64,000 nucleotides of DNA from Caprella mutica (Eukaryota > Arthropoda > Malacostraca > Amphipoda > Caprellidae). A program made the position numbers and the translations under genes. The stretch is from assembly GCA_947561585.1 (NCBI GenBank), contig CANNZV010002576.1, positions 28,488 through 92,487 of the forward strand, written 5' to 3'. The notes below the pieces were generated by a model. The model had not been told where the DNA came from, ran no database searches, and worked only from the letters and a program-made list of their open reading frames with translations. The number at the start of each line of letters is the position of its first letter. The first letter of the stretch is position 1. Positions 1 to 13,335 of this stretch are shown one piece after another.

Positions 1-597
1 CCCCAAACATTCATGAGAGTGCCCTATCTTAGCAATAGTGAACCATCTTTAGTCTTCATATTTCACAACTCTAACCTATAATCTATGGCCTCAACGTACC
101 ACTACCATGAGGTCAACTCATGAAAAACTGCCATATCAACCGAACAAAGTCTTGAATTATGACAGCTAGGTTCTACATTTTCTACGTTCCACAAATGCCA
201 TAAAATTCTATGCTCGTATAATTTTCGAAAGGTGAAGCCTGGCGATGAGTTTTGTGCCTACACTTACTGGAGTTTAATTAGGCGTACGGTCGGCTCTATC
301 CGTGTGGTATTGGCTTAACCTACTATGCGGATGGTCCTGTTTGGATAGCGGCGAGGTATGGCCTGCCTGGCAGAGGGATTTAGAGATTTCCTTGAGAATT
401 TGGCCATTCTTCTCATTTCTCAGAGCAGCTTTTATCACGAATGAATGCGATTAAATGAATAGCAGAAAGGATGGTTCTAAACGTTTCAGCTATCTTAGAA
501 AGTTAAATAGTTCAAATTGTGTCGAAAGTAGAATATTTAGCTATAAAAGTATTCTAGCGAGATTTAAATTGGTTTACATTATTATCATATTTAAGTT

Positions 598-731
598 GGC
601 ATCAGTGATACAGTCTCAATCTAAACTATCGGTTTAAATTTGTCGATATAATTGGTATCAGTGATACAGTCTCAATATAAACTATCGGTTCAGATTTGTC
701 GATATAATTGGTATCAGTGATACACTCTAAG
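598..731. repeat. 56-bp tandem repeat, about 2.3 copies
   Basis: GG(C/T)ATCAGTGATACAG starts at 598, 654 and 710, with an intervening AAACTATCGGTT...TTGTCGATATAATT. The third copy is partial. Confidence 0.85.
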
Positions 732-1464
732 GTATCACTTTAGTTGCCTCTTTGTTGTTCCCTTCTTTCATTTGTTGCAATAAGTTGTAGAATATAGCCC
801 CTAGGTGTTTTCTCATGCCCTGTTCAATGGGACCCACTGCAATACCTATGCACATTATCTTCACAAAAAGAGTGCAGTTAATGGTACATTATACACTTTT
901 ATCTATCTGACATTGAATTCTATGAATGATATCACAATGGCTACCTATAATTGCTTTACGGTTTATTATACACTCTTTTCCCAATGCAAAATTTCATTTA
1001 TAGGTTTTAGTATTTTCTCAATCTGTAACTAATGCTTTCATGGATTTAATCTTTCCATGTTTTCTTAATGTTCATATATTTAGTCTTTAGGTGTTCATGG
1101 GTGGTCTGACACACAAAAACACAGCCTTTAAATATGTCTAAGCTGTAAAGAAATAAATAGCAGGCTGAGTATGCAGAATATTTCACGTATACGGAATTTA
1201 TTGTAGTTATAAATATGAAAGAATGTAAATATTTATTAAAAAGAGTTGAATTAATAGGATCTTTTTAGAATATAAATATTTATCATGTGTGACTTTAAGA
1301 AAGTTTTATTATATATGATAAGGTCAATTTAAGCATATATTTGTTTGAAATATATACTGATATAAAAGAGCTACATTATTTTCATATGAAACTAGAGGTT
1401 TGAAGTGAGTTAATTTATTATTTTATTTTTTGATTCATTATTAATTATAACTAAACCAATAAAG

Positions 1465-1594
1465 GTGGTACAGGTATTCCAATACACGTGGTAATGGTAT
1501 TCCAATACACGTGGTATTTGTATTCCAATACACGTGGTAATGGTATTCCAATACACGTGGTAAAGGTATTCCAATACACGTATATTCCAGTACA
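1465..1594. repeat. 23-bp minisatellite with CACGTG at each junction
   Basis: About 5.5 copies of GTGGTAATGGTATTCCAATA plus CAC. Each junction forms the palindrome CACGTG. Open frames across it on the minus strand are by-products of the repeat. Confidence 0.9.
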
Positions 1595-2138
1595 CCAATT
1601 ATCCAATGTATTGGCAGTATCACAATACTATATAGTCAATAAAAGTCAATGTCAATAATCAATATTAATCTTAATTGTCATCCTATAAGATTATGGGAAT
1701 TATAATCAATTGAATTGATGGTATGTCTGGATTGATTAGTTATAATTTCTATATTTTTTTTGTATTATATTTCCAAAATTAGATTATAATTTTGTGTATA
1801 TTATAAAAAAATTACATTATTGTTTTTTTTTAGCGAATAAAACTAATTGAATTAATTTTTAATTGCGTTATTTAAGCAGCCGCCGAATAAACCAACATAC
1901 TAATAAATAAATCGAATAAACCAACACAAGTGAATAAATAGGCAATTCATATTATTTATAAATCAACCCGCTAGTGCCCCGTGAGGCAGTATTTAATTAC
2001 TATTTTAAAGGATATAAACAATTAGAGCCTCAAATCTTTTCTATGCCATATAACACGAATTAACAAACACCTTTTCAACACCAAGGCCACTTCTAATTGG
2101 TTATATTATTTGTATAGATGAGTTAAGAGAAAATAGAT

Positions 2139-2399
2139 CGGTCCGAGTTATAGGACGGTGCCACATTTTCGACCTTATAATTAATATTATTTAACTGTTT
2201 TTTTTATAACTTTTTTTTATTAGCTTTTTTTAAAATATTTTTCTAATTCGCTTTTTTTAAATCACCTTTTTTATATTATATTATCTTTTTATTTAATTTA
2301 TTTTTAAATATAATTTAACCAATAAAGTAACGAGTTAAATAATAATTCTCTTATATAATCGAAAATGCGTAACCGTTCGATAACTCGTAACTAACCCTG
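2139..2399. mobile_element. Inverted-repeat element, family B
   Basis: The ends share GAGTTAT(A/C)G(G/A)ACGGT(G/T) and a 'CACATTTTCGA' block, mirrored at 2361-2399 as TCGAAAATGCGTAACCGTTCGATAACTCG in shorter segments. The middle is T-rich. Similar ends recur on the right of the window. Confidence 0.6.
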
Positions 2400-2690
2400 T
2401 AGTTAACAGTTCCACCCTTTATCGGTCTAATTAACATCTTGATTACCTGTTTAAAGTGAGTGTGACTTTATTTATGTGGTTATAACATTAAATTATTAGA
2501 TCAATGTATATAGTCTCTTATTCACGACACTATTAATCAATCCGTAGTAGGGATGAGTAAGATTAATGCGATTACGATAACAAAAAATTTTATTTCGATT
2601 TACTCAATTATTTTTAATCGATCAATAAACTTTGTTTGTAAAATATGTTCAGTCAATGTTCATACTTTGATATCCTATATTATGGCACAA

Positions 2691-2990
2691 GATATATCTA
2701 CAGGTATATCATTTCACCACGATATATCTACAGGTATATCATTTCACCACGATATATCTACAGGTATATCACTTCACCACGATATATCTACAGGTATATC
2801 ATTTCACCACGATATATCTACAGGTATATCATTTCACCACGATATATCTACAGGTATATCATTTCACCACGATATATCTACAGGTATATCATTTCACCAC
2901 GATATATCTACAGGTATATCATTTCACCACGATATATCTACAGGTATATCATTTCACCACGATATATCTACAGGTATATTTTATCACAAG
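2691..2990. repeat. 30-bp minisatellite, 10 copies
   Basis: GATATATCTACAGGTATATC then ATTTCACCAC, ten nearly perfect copies, the last degenerate. The arms GATATA and TATATC pair around a short loop. Frames through it (DISTGISFHH) are not taken as coding. Confidence 0.93.
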
Positions 2991-4070
2991 ATATCACTAC
3001 TCTATTTTCAGCAAAATACATACAAATTACAAGGCTGTCCAAGGACCAAATTACACATCATTTCCACTTTGTAAATTAGCTTCGTAACAGCAACAACTTT
3101 CGGGGAAAAACCGAATTACTTATTTACTATTATATGAACATTATGCATTACAAACAATACATGTAATTTATAAATTTAAAATGTGTATTCTATGTAATTA
3201 TTTACATTTTTATCAAGTTTTACACATTTTTCTTTATAAATGCATTATTTAATCGTTATTTTATTTCATCATCATGCATCATTAAAATCACCAATTATTT
3301 TATTTTCATCATTTTTTAATGTTTTTTATCATTCCTATCTTTAATTCATCCACATCATTCGATAGTTCCAAAGCAAGATAATAAGGACCATTCTATTCTA
3401 GCAGATAAAACGTTGCGGTTTAACTGCTATAGCATAGATTGGACCTAACGGTATAGTCCATCTAATGAGCCGTGGTGTTTATAAAGCAGATAGACCCTTT
3501 ATTGCTCAGCAAACACTAAAGCAAACACCATAAGCAGTTCTTAGTTGAAATAAGCACTTCTTATTTGCCATCAGAACTAGTGCCATAAACTCAAAAATCT
3601 GCAGCGTAATGGAAATGAACACCAATAGTAATATTTACAATTTCAAGTACAAGGACGAATAGTCAGTGTTTGTATCAAAAAATATACACCATCCATTACT
3701 TTCATACAACTATGATAAATTTTACAGTAATTATTCACATTTAAAAAAGATATCCCAATTACTGAATTTTTTTTGTTAATCGTATATTCCGAGACCCAAA
3801 TACTTTATTTTTACTTTGTATCCATGATACCTGTAGGTATCATGTATACGAAATAGAAGTTAAATCTTAACCATTTTCTTAAATGATCGAGAATTGTCCC
3901 AATATTGGGACAACATTGGCCCGAGAATCATTGTTAAGGGGTGAATCTGTTCTCATAAGCCCCCTCTTCCGAGCTTTACTGTGACGAGTTGCATAACATC
4001 GTGAATATACGACAGCAAATACCTATAATGAAGCAAAGCTTCCGGCCGTTAAGAAACAAAAATAAGCTAC

Positions 4071-4163
4071 CTTTAGCGCTACCTTCACATCGTCGCTTTG
4101 TGCGTTTTTTTCAGTAGCGTGACCTTCGGGTGCATCTTCAATGATTTCATCTTTACAGGGTTC
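4071..4163 (-). CDS. Candidate isolated coding exon, 31 codons
   Basis: Minus strand, acceptor AACATAACAG, donor AAAG|GTAGCT, 93 nt, phase 0 throughout. Reads EPCKDEIIEDAPEGHATEKN and ends VALK, acidic and protein-like. No neighbouring exon was found; an unrelated gene could extend beyond the left edge or be decayed. Confidence 0.25.
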
Positions 4164-4680
4164 CTGTTATGTTAATTCAAACATTGATAATTGGTCTGCA
4201 TATTAATTAGCACTTTTTTCTACATCCAGGCTGAGAATTTTTAGAATATGTAGATTAGGAAGGATTTCAAATCTATAGCTTACAACAACTCTACTAAACA
4301 AGTATGTCTAAATTGGTAATTGTTCTAAATCAATTTTCGGAATCCTAGCCATGCCGGAGCATCGCCGCCCCAGGGGTTTAATCCGCATTCCAAACCTATG
4401 ACTCCCTCCGCAACCGCCAGGACGCGCAATACATATTTTGGCTATGTACGTATATATACACACTCTAACGTGACTTTGAACATTTGACCAAAAGATCACT
4501 CTAAGAATCAACTTCCGTCCATGTCATGATTTGCATTTTAGGTTTTTTTATTCGATCTTCTGATATCAAATTCTTTAAGATTAAGATGTACAAAGCGGGT
4601 ATTATCAATTGAAATATATAATTATGAAAAATAAAATATAGTTAGTGATCTTTTTTTTCTATATTTTGTTAATTAGTCTA

Positions 4681-4848
4681 GGGTTGTGACAGTATGCTTT
4701 AAAATCATAGATCTTAAGAATATCACAGACGAAATGAAATGGTATCGAATACTATATACCGCTGGTGTAGAACCATTCAATACTCTTTAATTCTCTCCGT
4801 CTATAATATTTTCTGAATCTAAGATTTTAAAGCATACTTTCACAACCC
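4681..4848. mobile_element. TA-flanked MITE, family A, copy 1
   Basis: Terminal inverted repeats begin GGGTTGTGACA(G)TATGCTTT, running into AAATCATAGATCTTA and its mirror. It is flanked by TA on both sides, as expected for Tc1/mariner-type insertion. 168 bp, no coding capacity. The inner part CCGCTGGTGTAGAACCATT is shared by the other copies. Confidence 0.82.
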
Positions 4849-7800
4849 TAGTAGTTAGTTATTAACTGAAATATAATAGTGTGAATTAAATATACATATA
4901 AGCATTGTTAAATTATGTACCAAACATTTAAAAACAATAGTGTCAACCTAGCACTTTCTTCTCTGTACAACTTATAGTACATTTGTGCCAAAATATAACA
5001 GTATAGTGTATATAATAAAAGCAATAATGATGAATTTCTCTCTAATTTATCAAGAACTTCTAACAATGGAAAGAAGCAGAAAGTTTCCGATTTATTCCAG
5101 TAGTCTTTAGTTTAGAATTTGCGGTTCGAATTCGGTTATTACGACTTCCTACGTTGCTTTTGTTGGTGCGTCGCACGTGCAAAATTATGAGTGCTTAATA
5201 GACGTCTAGACGAAATGGAAATTAACTAAAGAGTTGAAATGTGACCTATTTCACAGCTACTTACTTTGCCTCTTCTCAATATCGTTAGTATTAAATAAAC
5301 GCATTAAAAGAATTTGCAGAATAGGTTCCTAGTTACGGTTTCACATTTTCGATCACGTAATATATATAATGCAAGTTAAGTAATAATTACCTTTACATGA
5401 TTGAAAATGTTGAACCAATCCATCATTTTAAATCTCATAAAATGATTATACGTATTGGCATAAAAAAATTATTGAGTTTGAATTTAGAAATTATATCAGT
5501 AAAATTATAGTTATTAATTCTGGTTGAATTTCGCTACTTTATTTTATCTTTTTGTTTGATTCAATGAATTGACAATTGCTGAAATTAAATGGCGCTCCTA
5601 ACAATTAAAATAAACATCATTAATCTTCAGTAATTACTGAATATTCTTCCTTATTTACTTTCATCAATTGTAATCATCGTGCGAATTTAACGAGAAAATT
5701 CCCCAATCTACTAATTTGCAAGTAAATACATTTTAACTTAAAATATAAGATAATTCTTTATCTTCTATTTTCTCACATCTTTATCCCAGATTTTGAAGGT
5801 CAGTCCCTTCCTTTTTTCTAGCGACGACATCTCGGTTTTTTGATCCAAGGTCGGTCGAAACTTGAGTGCGTGATTGCTGGGTAACCGGTACAAGTACATT
5901 ATTATTCAGCTATACTTTATGTCATGAATTATAATAGCCGCATGTTCTTTTGTTCTGATATATAATATGTGCGTGCTCTTTGCATTCAACCGTATTACAA
6001 AAAGATCGAAATTTGAGTCACTGAATAATGAAAAATAGTTTGCAAATAGAAAATTCGGTCTATTACTTTAAACTACTATGATAACTTTCAATGCTAGAAT
6101 CGTATAACTTGGTTGAAATTATTTATCTATATATTAATATATTACAAACGTCTTTCAATCTAACTAGGAAAGAAACTAGCTGCAATGAACCATGTTCTAC
6201 AACATATTACTGCATTGTGAAACTCAAAACCTGTCCTTTCAGAACAATGATCTCTTATCTAGGGCTGAAAAATATGGTTGTCAATTACAGTTGCTAGTCT
6301 TGTAATTGGTGTGTGAAGTCAACCATCAACTGTAGTCCTAAGTTGTCACTCCCTAACTTTACCTGCAGGTCATTATTTCTCAAAAACTATCATGTTGCAG
6401 TACTGCAAATCAATAGGGTGTACCTAAGCGTGATGTTGTACCTAACTTAGGTACTGCAAATCAATAGGGTGTACCTAACTGTGATGTACCTAAGTTAGGT
6501 ACTGAAAATCAATTAAGTGTACCTAAGTTAGGTACTGAAAATCAATTAAGTGTACCTAATTTAGGTACTGTAAATTAATTGGCTATACTTAACTGTGATG
6601 GTGTACCTAATACTATAGGTACTGTAAATGAATAAGAAAAAGACAATAAAGATGCCAACAACGTAATACTCCACACTAAATATTTTTAGATAAAACGAAG
6701 AGGTTTGGTGACCTTGTGGACCACCGGTTGCCTTGACCCGACTGCTTATTAAACTTTAGATCCTCCCTTACTACCGCCAAACATCACCCGATGACGTAAT
6801 CCTCACCTTAACGTACAGTAGGAAATGGCGGCAAACTTTTCATTCATTTCATTGACCTCTAAATGCTAATTTATAGCAACTAATCTGTCACTATTCAGAG
6901 GCACCATAGCCTATAATTATAATAAGCAAATTGATAACCCGGAAACAGAAAACCTGTTGCGTGGCGTCTACTCATGACTGCTAAAACCGCGTGAAAACTT
7001 GTTGCTGTCTTCAAAGTCATTCCTTAGTCTGCTTGTATTTGAATGGGAAAGAATGGTTAAGATATTGAGTTAATCTTCAATGCATATGTATTACACACAA
7101 AACTATATTGAATATTTATATGTATAATCTTTTCCTAGTTACACATCATAGTAATTATTTAATAATTTGTAATTCAAACTAAGGTATCTTCGCAGGCAAC
7201 CATCTAATAAAATTCAAGCTTAATGCTTAAAAAAAAGTGCGTTGCATACATAGAAAAATGACCAAACCTTCTAACAAGCTGGTCAGGCTAGCGTCTGATG
7301 CCACTAACCAGTTTTCAAAATTGACCCTTGTGACCCATGGTTTATTTTGGCTAGTAAGAGTTCTTCAATGTGCAGTAAATAGCCTAATAGGTAACGTGCT
7401 CCTTTAATGTAAAATTGACTGAATTAAATATTTACCTACTACTGAATTAAACATTTACCATTTGATAAACAAAAAAGCCAGTTAAAACTCAATGGATAAA
7501 TAACCTCGTAGTAAATGTTAATAATTATCAAATTATTTCATTGCAACGCTATGCAAGAAGCAGACGGTAATGACACCTGTGAATGCATATTGCAGTGAAC
7601 AATAACGCTAAGAGCCCTATTACCCATTCACACAATCGTACTTAACAACTCCTTAACTTCCAATTGACAGTCCCCCACAATGAAACTATAGGAACCCTGG
7701 CAGAACATCTAACAACCCTATCAATACACAAACAATAACCATTAACAAAGTCATCACAGTTGTACAGGCAGACATTTTTCAATGTTGAAGGGTGACGCGT

Positions 7801-7919
7801 TCGTTCATCAGGAGAAAGACAGTTCTACCTTTTGTTCGATGGTTTCAACAGAAGTCTGGGCACAATGTCTCAATCACAACAGACATCAAGCGGTTGTTAA
7901 TGAAGTGAACCTTTGCATT
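4849..7919. other. Non-coding DNA
   Basis: AT-rich. The repeat at 6398 is the only clear structure. 5323-5425 has weak family-B-like ends (ACATTTTCGATCA, ATGATTGAAAATG). Short frames such as 6091-6297 have no family features. Confidence 0.45.
6398..6629. repeat. Degenerate 33-bp-type tandem repeat
   Basis: GTACCTAA(G/C) and TTAGGTACTG alternate with (A/G)AAATCAAT blocks over about 230 bp. The unit contains the inverted pair GTACCTAA/TTAGGTAC. Confidence 0.75.
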
Positions 7920-9262
7920 TGCTGGTAATGATAAGGTATTCATCACTAGCAACTGACTGTCTAGTGCTGGTAATGATAAGGTATTCATCACTAGCAACTG
8001 ACTGTCTAGTGCTGGTAATGATAAGGTACTCATCACTAGCAACTGACTGTCTAGTGATGGTAATGATAAGGTATTCATCACTAGCAACTGAACTGTCTAT
8101 TGCTGGTAATGATAAGGTACTCATCACTAGCAACTGACTGTCTAGAGCTGGTAATGAAAAGGTATTCATCACTAGCAACTGACTGTCTAGTGCTGGTAAT
8201 GATAAGGTACTCACCACTAGCAACTGACTGTCTAGTGCTGGTAATGATAAGGTACTCATCACTAGCAACTGACTGTCTAGTGATGGTAATGATAAGGTAT
8301 TCATCACTAGCAACTGAACTGTCTATTGCTGGTAATGATAAGGTACTCACCACTAGCAACTGACTGTCTAGTGCTGGTAATGATAAGGTACTCATTACTA
8401 GCAACTGACTGTCTAGTGCTGGTAATGATAAGGTACTCATTACTAGCAACTGACTGTCTAGTGATGGTAATGATAAGGTATTCATCACTAGCAACTGACT
8501 GTCTAGTGCTGGTAATGATAAGGTACTCATTACTAGCAACTGACTGTCTAGTGCTGGTAATGAAAAGGTATTCATCACTAGCAACTGACTGTCTAGTGCT
8601 GGTAATGAAAAGGTATTCATCACTAGCAACTGACTGTCTAGTGCTGGTAATGATAAGGTACTCATTACTAGCAACTGACTGTCTAGTGCTGGTAATGATA
8701 AGGTATTCATCACTAGCAACTGACTGTCTAGTGCTGGTAATGAAAAGGTATTCATCACTAGCAACTGACTGTCTAGTGCTGGTAATGAAAAGGTATTCAT
8801 CACTAGCAACTGACTGTCTAGTGCTGGTAATGATAAGGTATTCATCACTAGCAACTGAACTGTCTATTGCTGGTAATGATAAGGTATTCATCACTAGCAA
8901 CTGAACTGTCTATTGCTGGTAATGATAAGGTACTCATCACTAGCAACTGAACTGTCTAGTGCTGGTAATGATAAGGTACTCATCACTAGCAACTGACTGT
9001 CTAGTGCTGGTAATGATAAGGTATTCATCACTAGCAACTGAACTGTCTATTGCTGGTAATGATAAGGTACTCATCACTAGCAACTGAACTGTCTAGTGCT
9101 GGTAATGATAAGGTACTCATCACTAGCAACTGAACTGTCTAGTGCTAGTAATGATAAGGTACTCATCACTAGCAACTGACTGTCTAGTGCTGGTAATGAT
9201 AAGGTACTCACCACTAGCAGCTGAACTGTCTAGTGCTAGTAATGATAAGCTATTCATCGCTA
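7920..9262. repeat. 45/46-bp minisatellite, about 30 copies
   Basis: The unit is GCTGGTAATGATAAGG, TATTCATCACTAGCAACTGA, CTGTCTAGT. A 46-bp variant has AACTGAACTGTCTATT and recurs at intervals, giving a higher-order pattern. CTAGTGATG and CATCACTAG form arms. As 45 is divisible by 3, long open frames appear on both strands; none has a start context or matches a family. Confidence 0.95.
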
Positions 9263-9629
9263 GGATTATTGTAATTTTTCTTCGCTTGGTTACCTGCTTG
9301 AGGTATTAAAAATATTACAAAAAGGGATGTAAGGAAGCGTTGCATTTATAAAAGAATGAAACAGTCGACATGAATTAAATGTTGAAGATCTTTTATTCTT
9401 TTATATTTCTTAGTTACTTTTTCAAGCGTATTTAGTCATCATATTGTAGAGGAGCATAAAACCTAATCTCAATTTCTCATTTTCGACAAGTGTACAGAAT
9501 CTATGCATTTTCTTCATGTTTATTAGGACCATCACGCAAAGCTTATGCTGTTTACAGGTTACTTCTCTACCTACCACCCTAACTGTTATTGCAACATTAG
9601 ACAGAAAATGAGGAGTGACATCCGCCTAT

Positions 9630-9775
9630 AGGGTGAAGCTTAGGTAGCTATAGCATATGAGGTAAAACTTAGGTAGCTATAGCATATGAGGTACAACTTA
9701 GGTAGCTATAGCATATGAGGTACAACTTTGGTAGCAATAACATATGAGGTACAACTTAGGTAGCTATAGCATAGT
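9630..9775. repeat. 29-bp minisatellite, about 5 copies
   Basis: GAGGTACAAC then TTAGGTAGCTATAGCATAT, repeated with a few substitutions, decaying at both ends. Confidence 0.85.
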
Positions 9776-10078
9776 CTGGATATATGTTTGGTAGCTAAAG
9801 TATAGACAAAATACCTTATAACTTTCCATAGGTATCACTGTTTGTGTCATCTAGGATCTAGGTTAACTATTTTAAAGCTCACATCAGTAGCAGTACAATA
9901 ATGATAATATTCTTGATTTCTACATGATCATTTGTATCAAATCTTAGATTTAGTAATTTATATGAATTATATTTTGTTCTATTGTAGATCACTTTTTAAA
10001 ATCTAAGGGTATCTAATATTAGTTATCTATGCATAATAACTATAGATTGTTGGAGTCATTACTTCTTGGCTTAACTAT

Positions 10079-10652
10079 ATAGACCACTAATACTTTGAAC
10101 ATTCTTTGCGCATCTCACATAGACCCCTAATACTTTGAACATTCATTGCGCATCTCACATAGATCCCTAATACTTTGGACCTTCATAGCGCATCTCACAT
10201 AGATCCCTAATACTTTGGACCTTCATAGCGCATCTCACATAGATCCCTAATACTTTGGACCTTCATAGCGCATCTCACATAGATCCCTAATACTTTGGAC
10301 CTTCATAGCGCATCTCACATAGATCCCTAATACTTTGGACATTCATTGCGCATCTCACATAGACCCCTAATGGTTTGGACATTCATTGCGCATCTCACAT
10401 AGACCCCTAATACTTTGGACCTTCATAGCGCATCTCACATAGATCCCTAATACTTTGGACCTTCATAGCGCATCTCACATAGATCCCTAATACTTTGGAC
10501 ATTCATAGCGCATCTCACATAGACCCCTAATGGTTTGGACATTCATTGCGCATCTCACATAGACCCCTAATACTTTGGACCTTCATTGCGCATCTCACAT
10601 AGATCCCTAATACTTTGGACATTCATTGCGCATCTCACATAGACCCCTAATG
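10079..10652. repeat. 40-bp minisatellite, about 14 copies
   Basis: AGA(T/C)CCCTAATACTTTGGAC then (C/A)TTCAT(A/T)GCGCATCTCACAT. Two unit types (AGATCCC..CTTCATAGCG and AGACCCC..ATTCATTGCG) are interspersed, and three copies have TGGTTTGG. Confidence 0.93.
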
Positions 10653-13280
10653 GTTCCCTGTAAGTGTGAGAACCCTTTAGTCTCATCTCCGTATGACATC
10701 ACCGTAGAAGATGATTCTGAGGATACGGAAACGCTTTAGAGTTGCGAAGGTTAGGGCCTAAGAACATCAAGAGGAATCTTAAAGCAAACTAATTACTACT
10801 AATTACACACTAGACTCTGTTAAACTTAATGTCTTGGGAAGAAACTTGGAAATGTTATCCAGTAGAGTATTGGGTTAGATAGGATGTATTTCGAGTAGGT
10901 ATTCCAATATTTCCCTATTTTCGATTTTGTAAGAATTTTTTTTAAATCTGAATATTTGTATTGATAATACGTACATGAATATAATCCTATACCTCATTAT
11001 ATTAATTCAATTCTGAATGGATGAACAACAGGTAGTTAAGGTAATGTTAATATGTATTCTAAAGAATTTATCTCCCCACGTGTAGTTTATAGTACAGGTA
11101 GATGGGCCCTTACCGATGACGTCATTCCATTGCACATATGCGCTGCTGTTTATCCCATACCTATATATTTTTAACACAATTACCATATATTTAGCAATAC
11201 AAAGATATTCATGTGTTCGAAATAAATTGGTCTATTTGAATAATAAAAATATTTTGATAAGAGTTCATGAATAAGAACCGGTTCATAATTTTTATTTAAT
11301 ATTATTATTCTGTATTTTCTACTCCGAATTATAGTATCATCATTACGATAGTAAACCGATAATGTTAAATAAAGTTGATATCAATTTGCTCCTTTCATAG
11401 AACAATTCGAAAATTAGGAAGAATGCGACTTGAATACAAGTTTTAATATATTCGAAAAAATCTACTAAATTATAGTTTATCATAAATCTAAGTAGTTTAT
11501 ATGAAATCAAATAAGTTTATCTAAAATCTAGGTAGTCTATCAAATGAATAATCTGCAATTGTTACAGAATTATTAAATAACTACGTTCTTGTTCTTTTTG
11601 ATGGGCATGTAGACTAGTTGCGGTAGAATTCACGCTATCGCACCGATATACGGAAGGCTGATGAATCCTCACCTTTTTTAGAATCGTCAGTGCGTAGCAA
11701 GGTTAACCCTTTTTGTAAGGTTGAAATAAACTGTAAACACGGGGTAAATATTTTGGCACAGTGTGTGTTATGACGGTTGATAAAAAACATTTAAATGATT
11801 GATTAGGGTTAATACAGCATTAAATATCAATTATTATACAGCAAAGTAAAAAGTAAATACCCAATCTTAAAATAAAGGCTTTTTTAATCCACTCATCTAT
11901 AATTTTTTAGTTCATAAATAGTATTTCAATAACATCCCATTAATTAATAACTACTTTAAGAGATGACCCAATGCATTTAAAATATATCACTGAACTGCAT
12001 AGCTAGTTCTTCTCAGCCCATTAAACTGCATTGGTATTCTTACAGTAGGGCGAAAACAATTCCAACGTATGATGACATGAATAAAAATACTTATTTTGTA
12101 TTAAACAACTAAAATAACTTAATTTTTTTTTTCAGTGAATTGTATTAATTATTTTATGAAATTATCAAAAACAGTCATGATTTCAAAATTAATTTTGAAT
12201 ATATTTAAATATATAAAATATTTAATAAGTGTTCACATCTACCTATAAGAAATTATTATGTAATACCATATTAATTAAATTAAAACTTCTCATTATAAAT
12301 AATTTGCTCCTCATTAATTAATAAACATACTCTTCTTACAAACATCATTAAATTATTTAAATTCAAAGAGTACAGTTCACTATACGATTATTTCCTGACC
12401 AAATGAAGTATCCTCAAATAGATAGCCTACTTACTTAAAATGCACCATAGATATAGCCTACTTATTTTAACTATCTTCATTCTGATAAGCAGAATGCTGC
12501 TAATCCAGTACTTATTTGGGTCAAGCATGCATGCAGGTCATATCTTAAATCTTAATCAATTAAGCCATTTGACAAAATATCAACCCAACTGATTTATTGT
12601 ACGACTAATCTAAATATTTAATTAAATCGCTAAAATAACAATAGGCTTTTAAATCTTGTAATGGGATACTTAAGTACCTATATCCTGGGTCTAGACACAT
12701 GCATCTAGGATGTTTATTAACCAGAACACGCCACACGCCTAGAAAACTTAACCGGAGGGGCAGAACAACTAAAGATATACCTAACTTTAAGCAAGTTTTA
12801 TCGTGTGAAGATACTTCTTCTGACCCTAATTCATCAAACAGACAGTTAGAATGAACATCATGTTAAACATGTTTACTACCACATACTTATAATGCCATTA
12901 TTATTTTGTAATTAGATGGTACGCTAATTTCATCAGATGTATTGAGGCATGCACGTACTGACGATCAGAAGAAAGTACCTCGTTCTGTTAGTCGGTAAAT
13001 TAGGGTGTGGAAGGTGTTTTTTGTGCGTCAGCGTTCGCCAATTTTAGTCTTACATTTTAAGAGTAAATATTGGTAGTAAATAATTCGGCACCTTGAGATT
13101 TCCTAAAGATATGGATTTTAGAGTTTGTAGGACCGTATCTGAACAGGTTACCATGTTATCATAAAATTCAATAAGAGGCTCCCCAAATATATAATTCCCA
13201 AAATCTTTTTACAATGAATCAAATGATAATTTAATAAATGATAAAACGATAACTAATTCAGATTTTTTTCTCCTCCACAG
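10653..13280. other. Non-coding DNA
   Basis: An acidic 28-codon frame (10650-10733, MVPCKCENPLVSSPYDITVE...) follows the 40-bp array but has no clear acceptor. The rest is AT-rich with no recognised feature. Confidence 0.4.
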
Positions 13281-13335
13281 ATTTAATCTCGAGAAGAGAC
13301 TTGGAAACGGAAATTCAAATCTATACGATCAAAAG
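13281..13335 (+). other. Candidate non-coding exon (possible Tnc 5' UTR)
   Basis: A 55-nt segment lies between a strong acceptor (TTTTTTTCTCCTCCACAG) and a strong donor (AAAG|GTAAGA). It has no ATG. As the Tnc start exon begins with an acceptor, an upstream non-coding exon is expected, and this is the best-flanked candidate seen on the plus strand. The link to Tnc is not shown. Confidence 0.3.

Larger units (their letters stand above)
1..4070. other. Left-flank non-coding DNA
   Basis: Apart from the arrays at 598, 1465 and 2691 and the element at 2139 I see no gene. 240-400 is somewhat GC-richer but has no supported frame. 3817-3841 has a small inverted pair, TATCCATGATACCTG/TAGGTATCATG. Confidence 0.5.

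Noticed and set aside
2553..3079. Two overlapping frames with 10-residue repeats
   Set aside because: They are the 30-bp minisatellite read in two frames; nothing coding-like lies outside the repeat.
7845..8904. Long open frames (up to 257 codons) on both strands over the 45-bp array
   Set aside because: The period is a multiple of three, so lack of stops in one unit keeps whole frames open. No start context, no splice signals, no family features.
1465..10652. CRISPR-like appearance of several arrays
   Set aside because: The units are contiguous with no unique spacers, and the DNA is eukaryotic.
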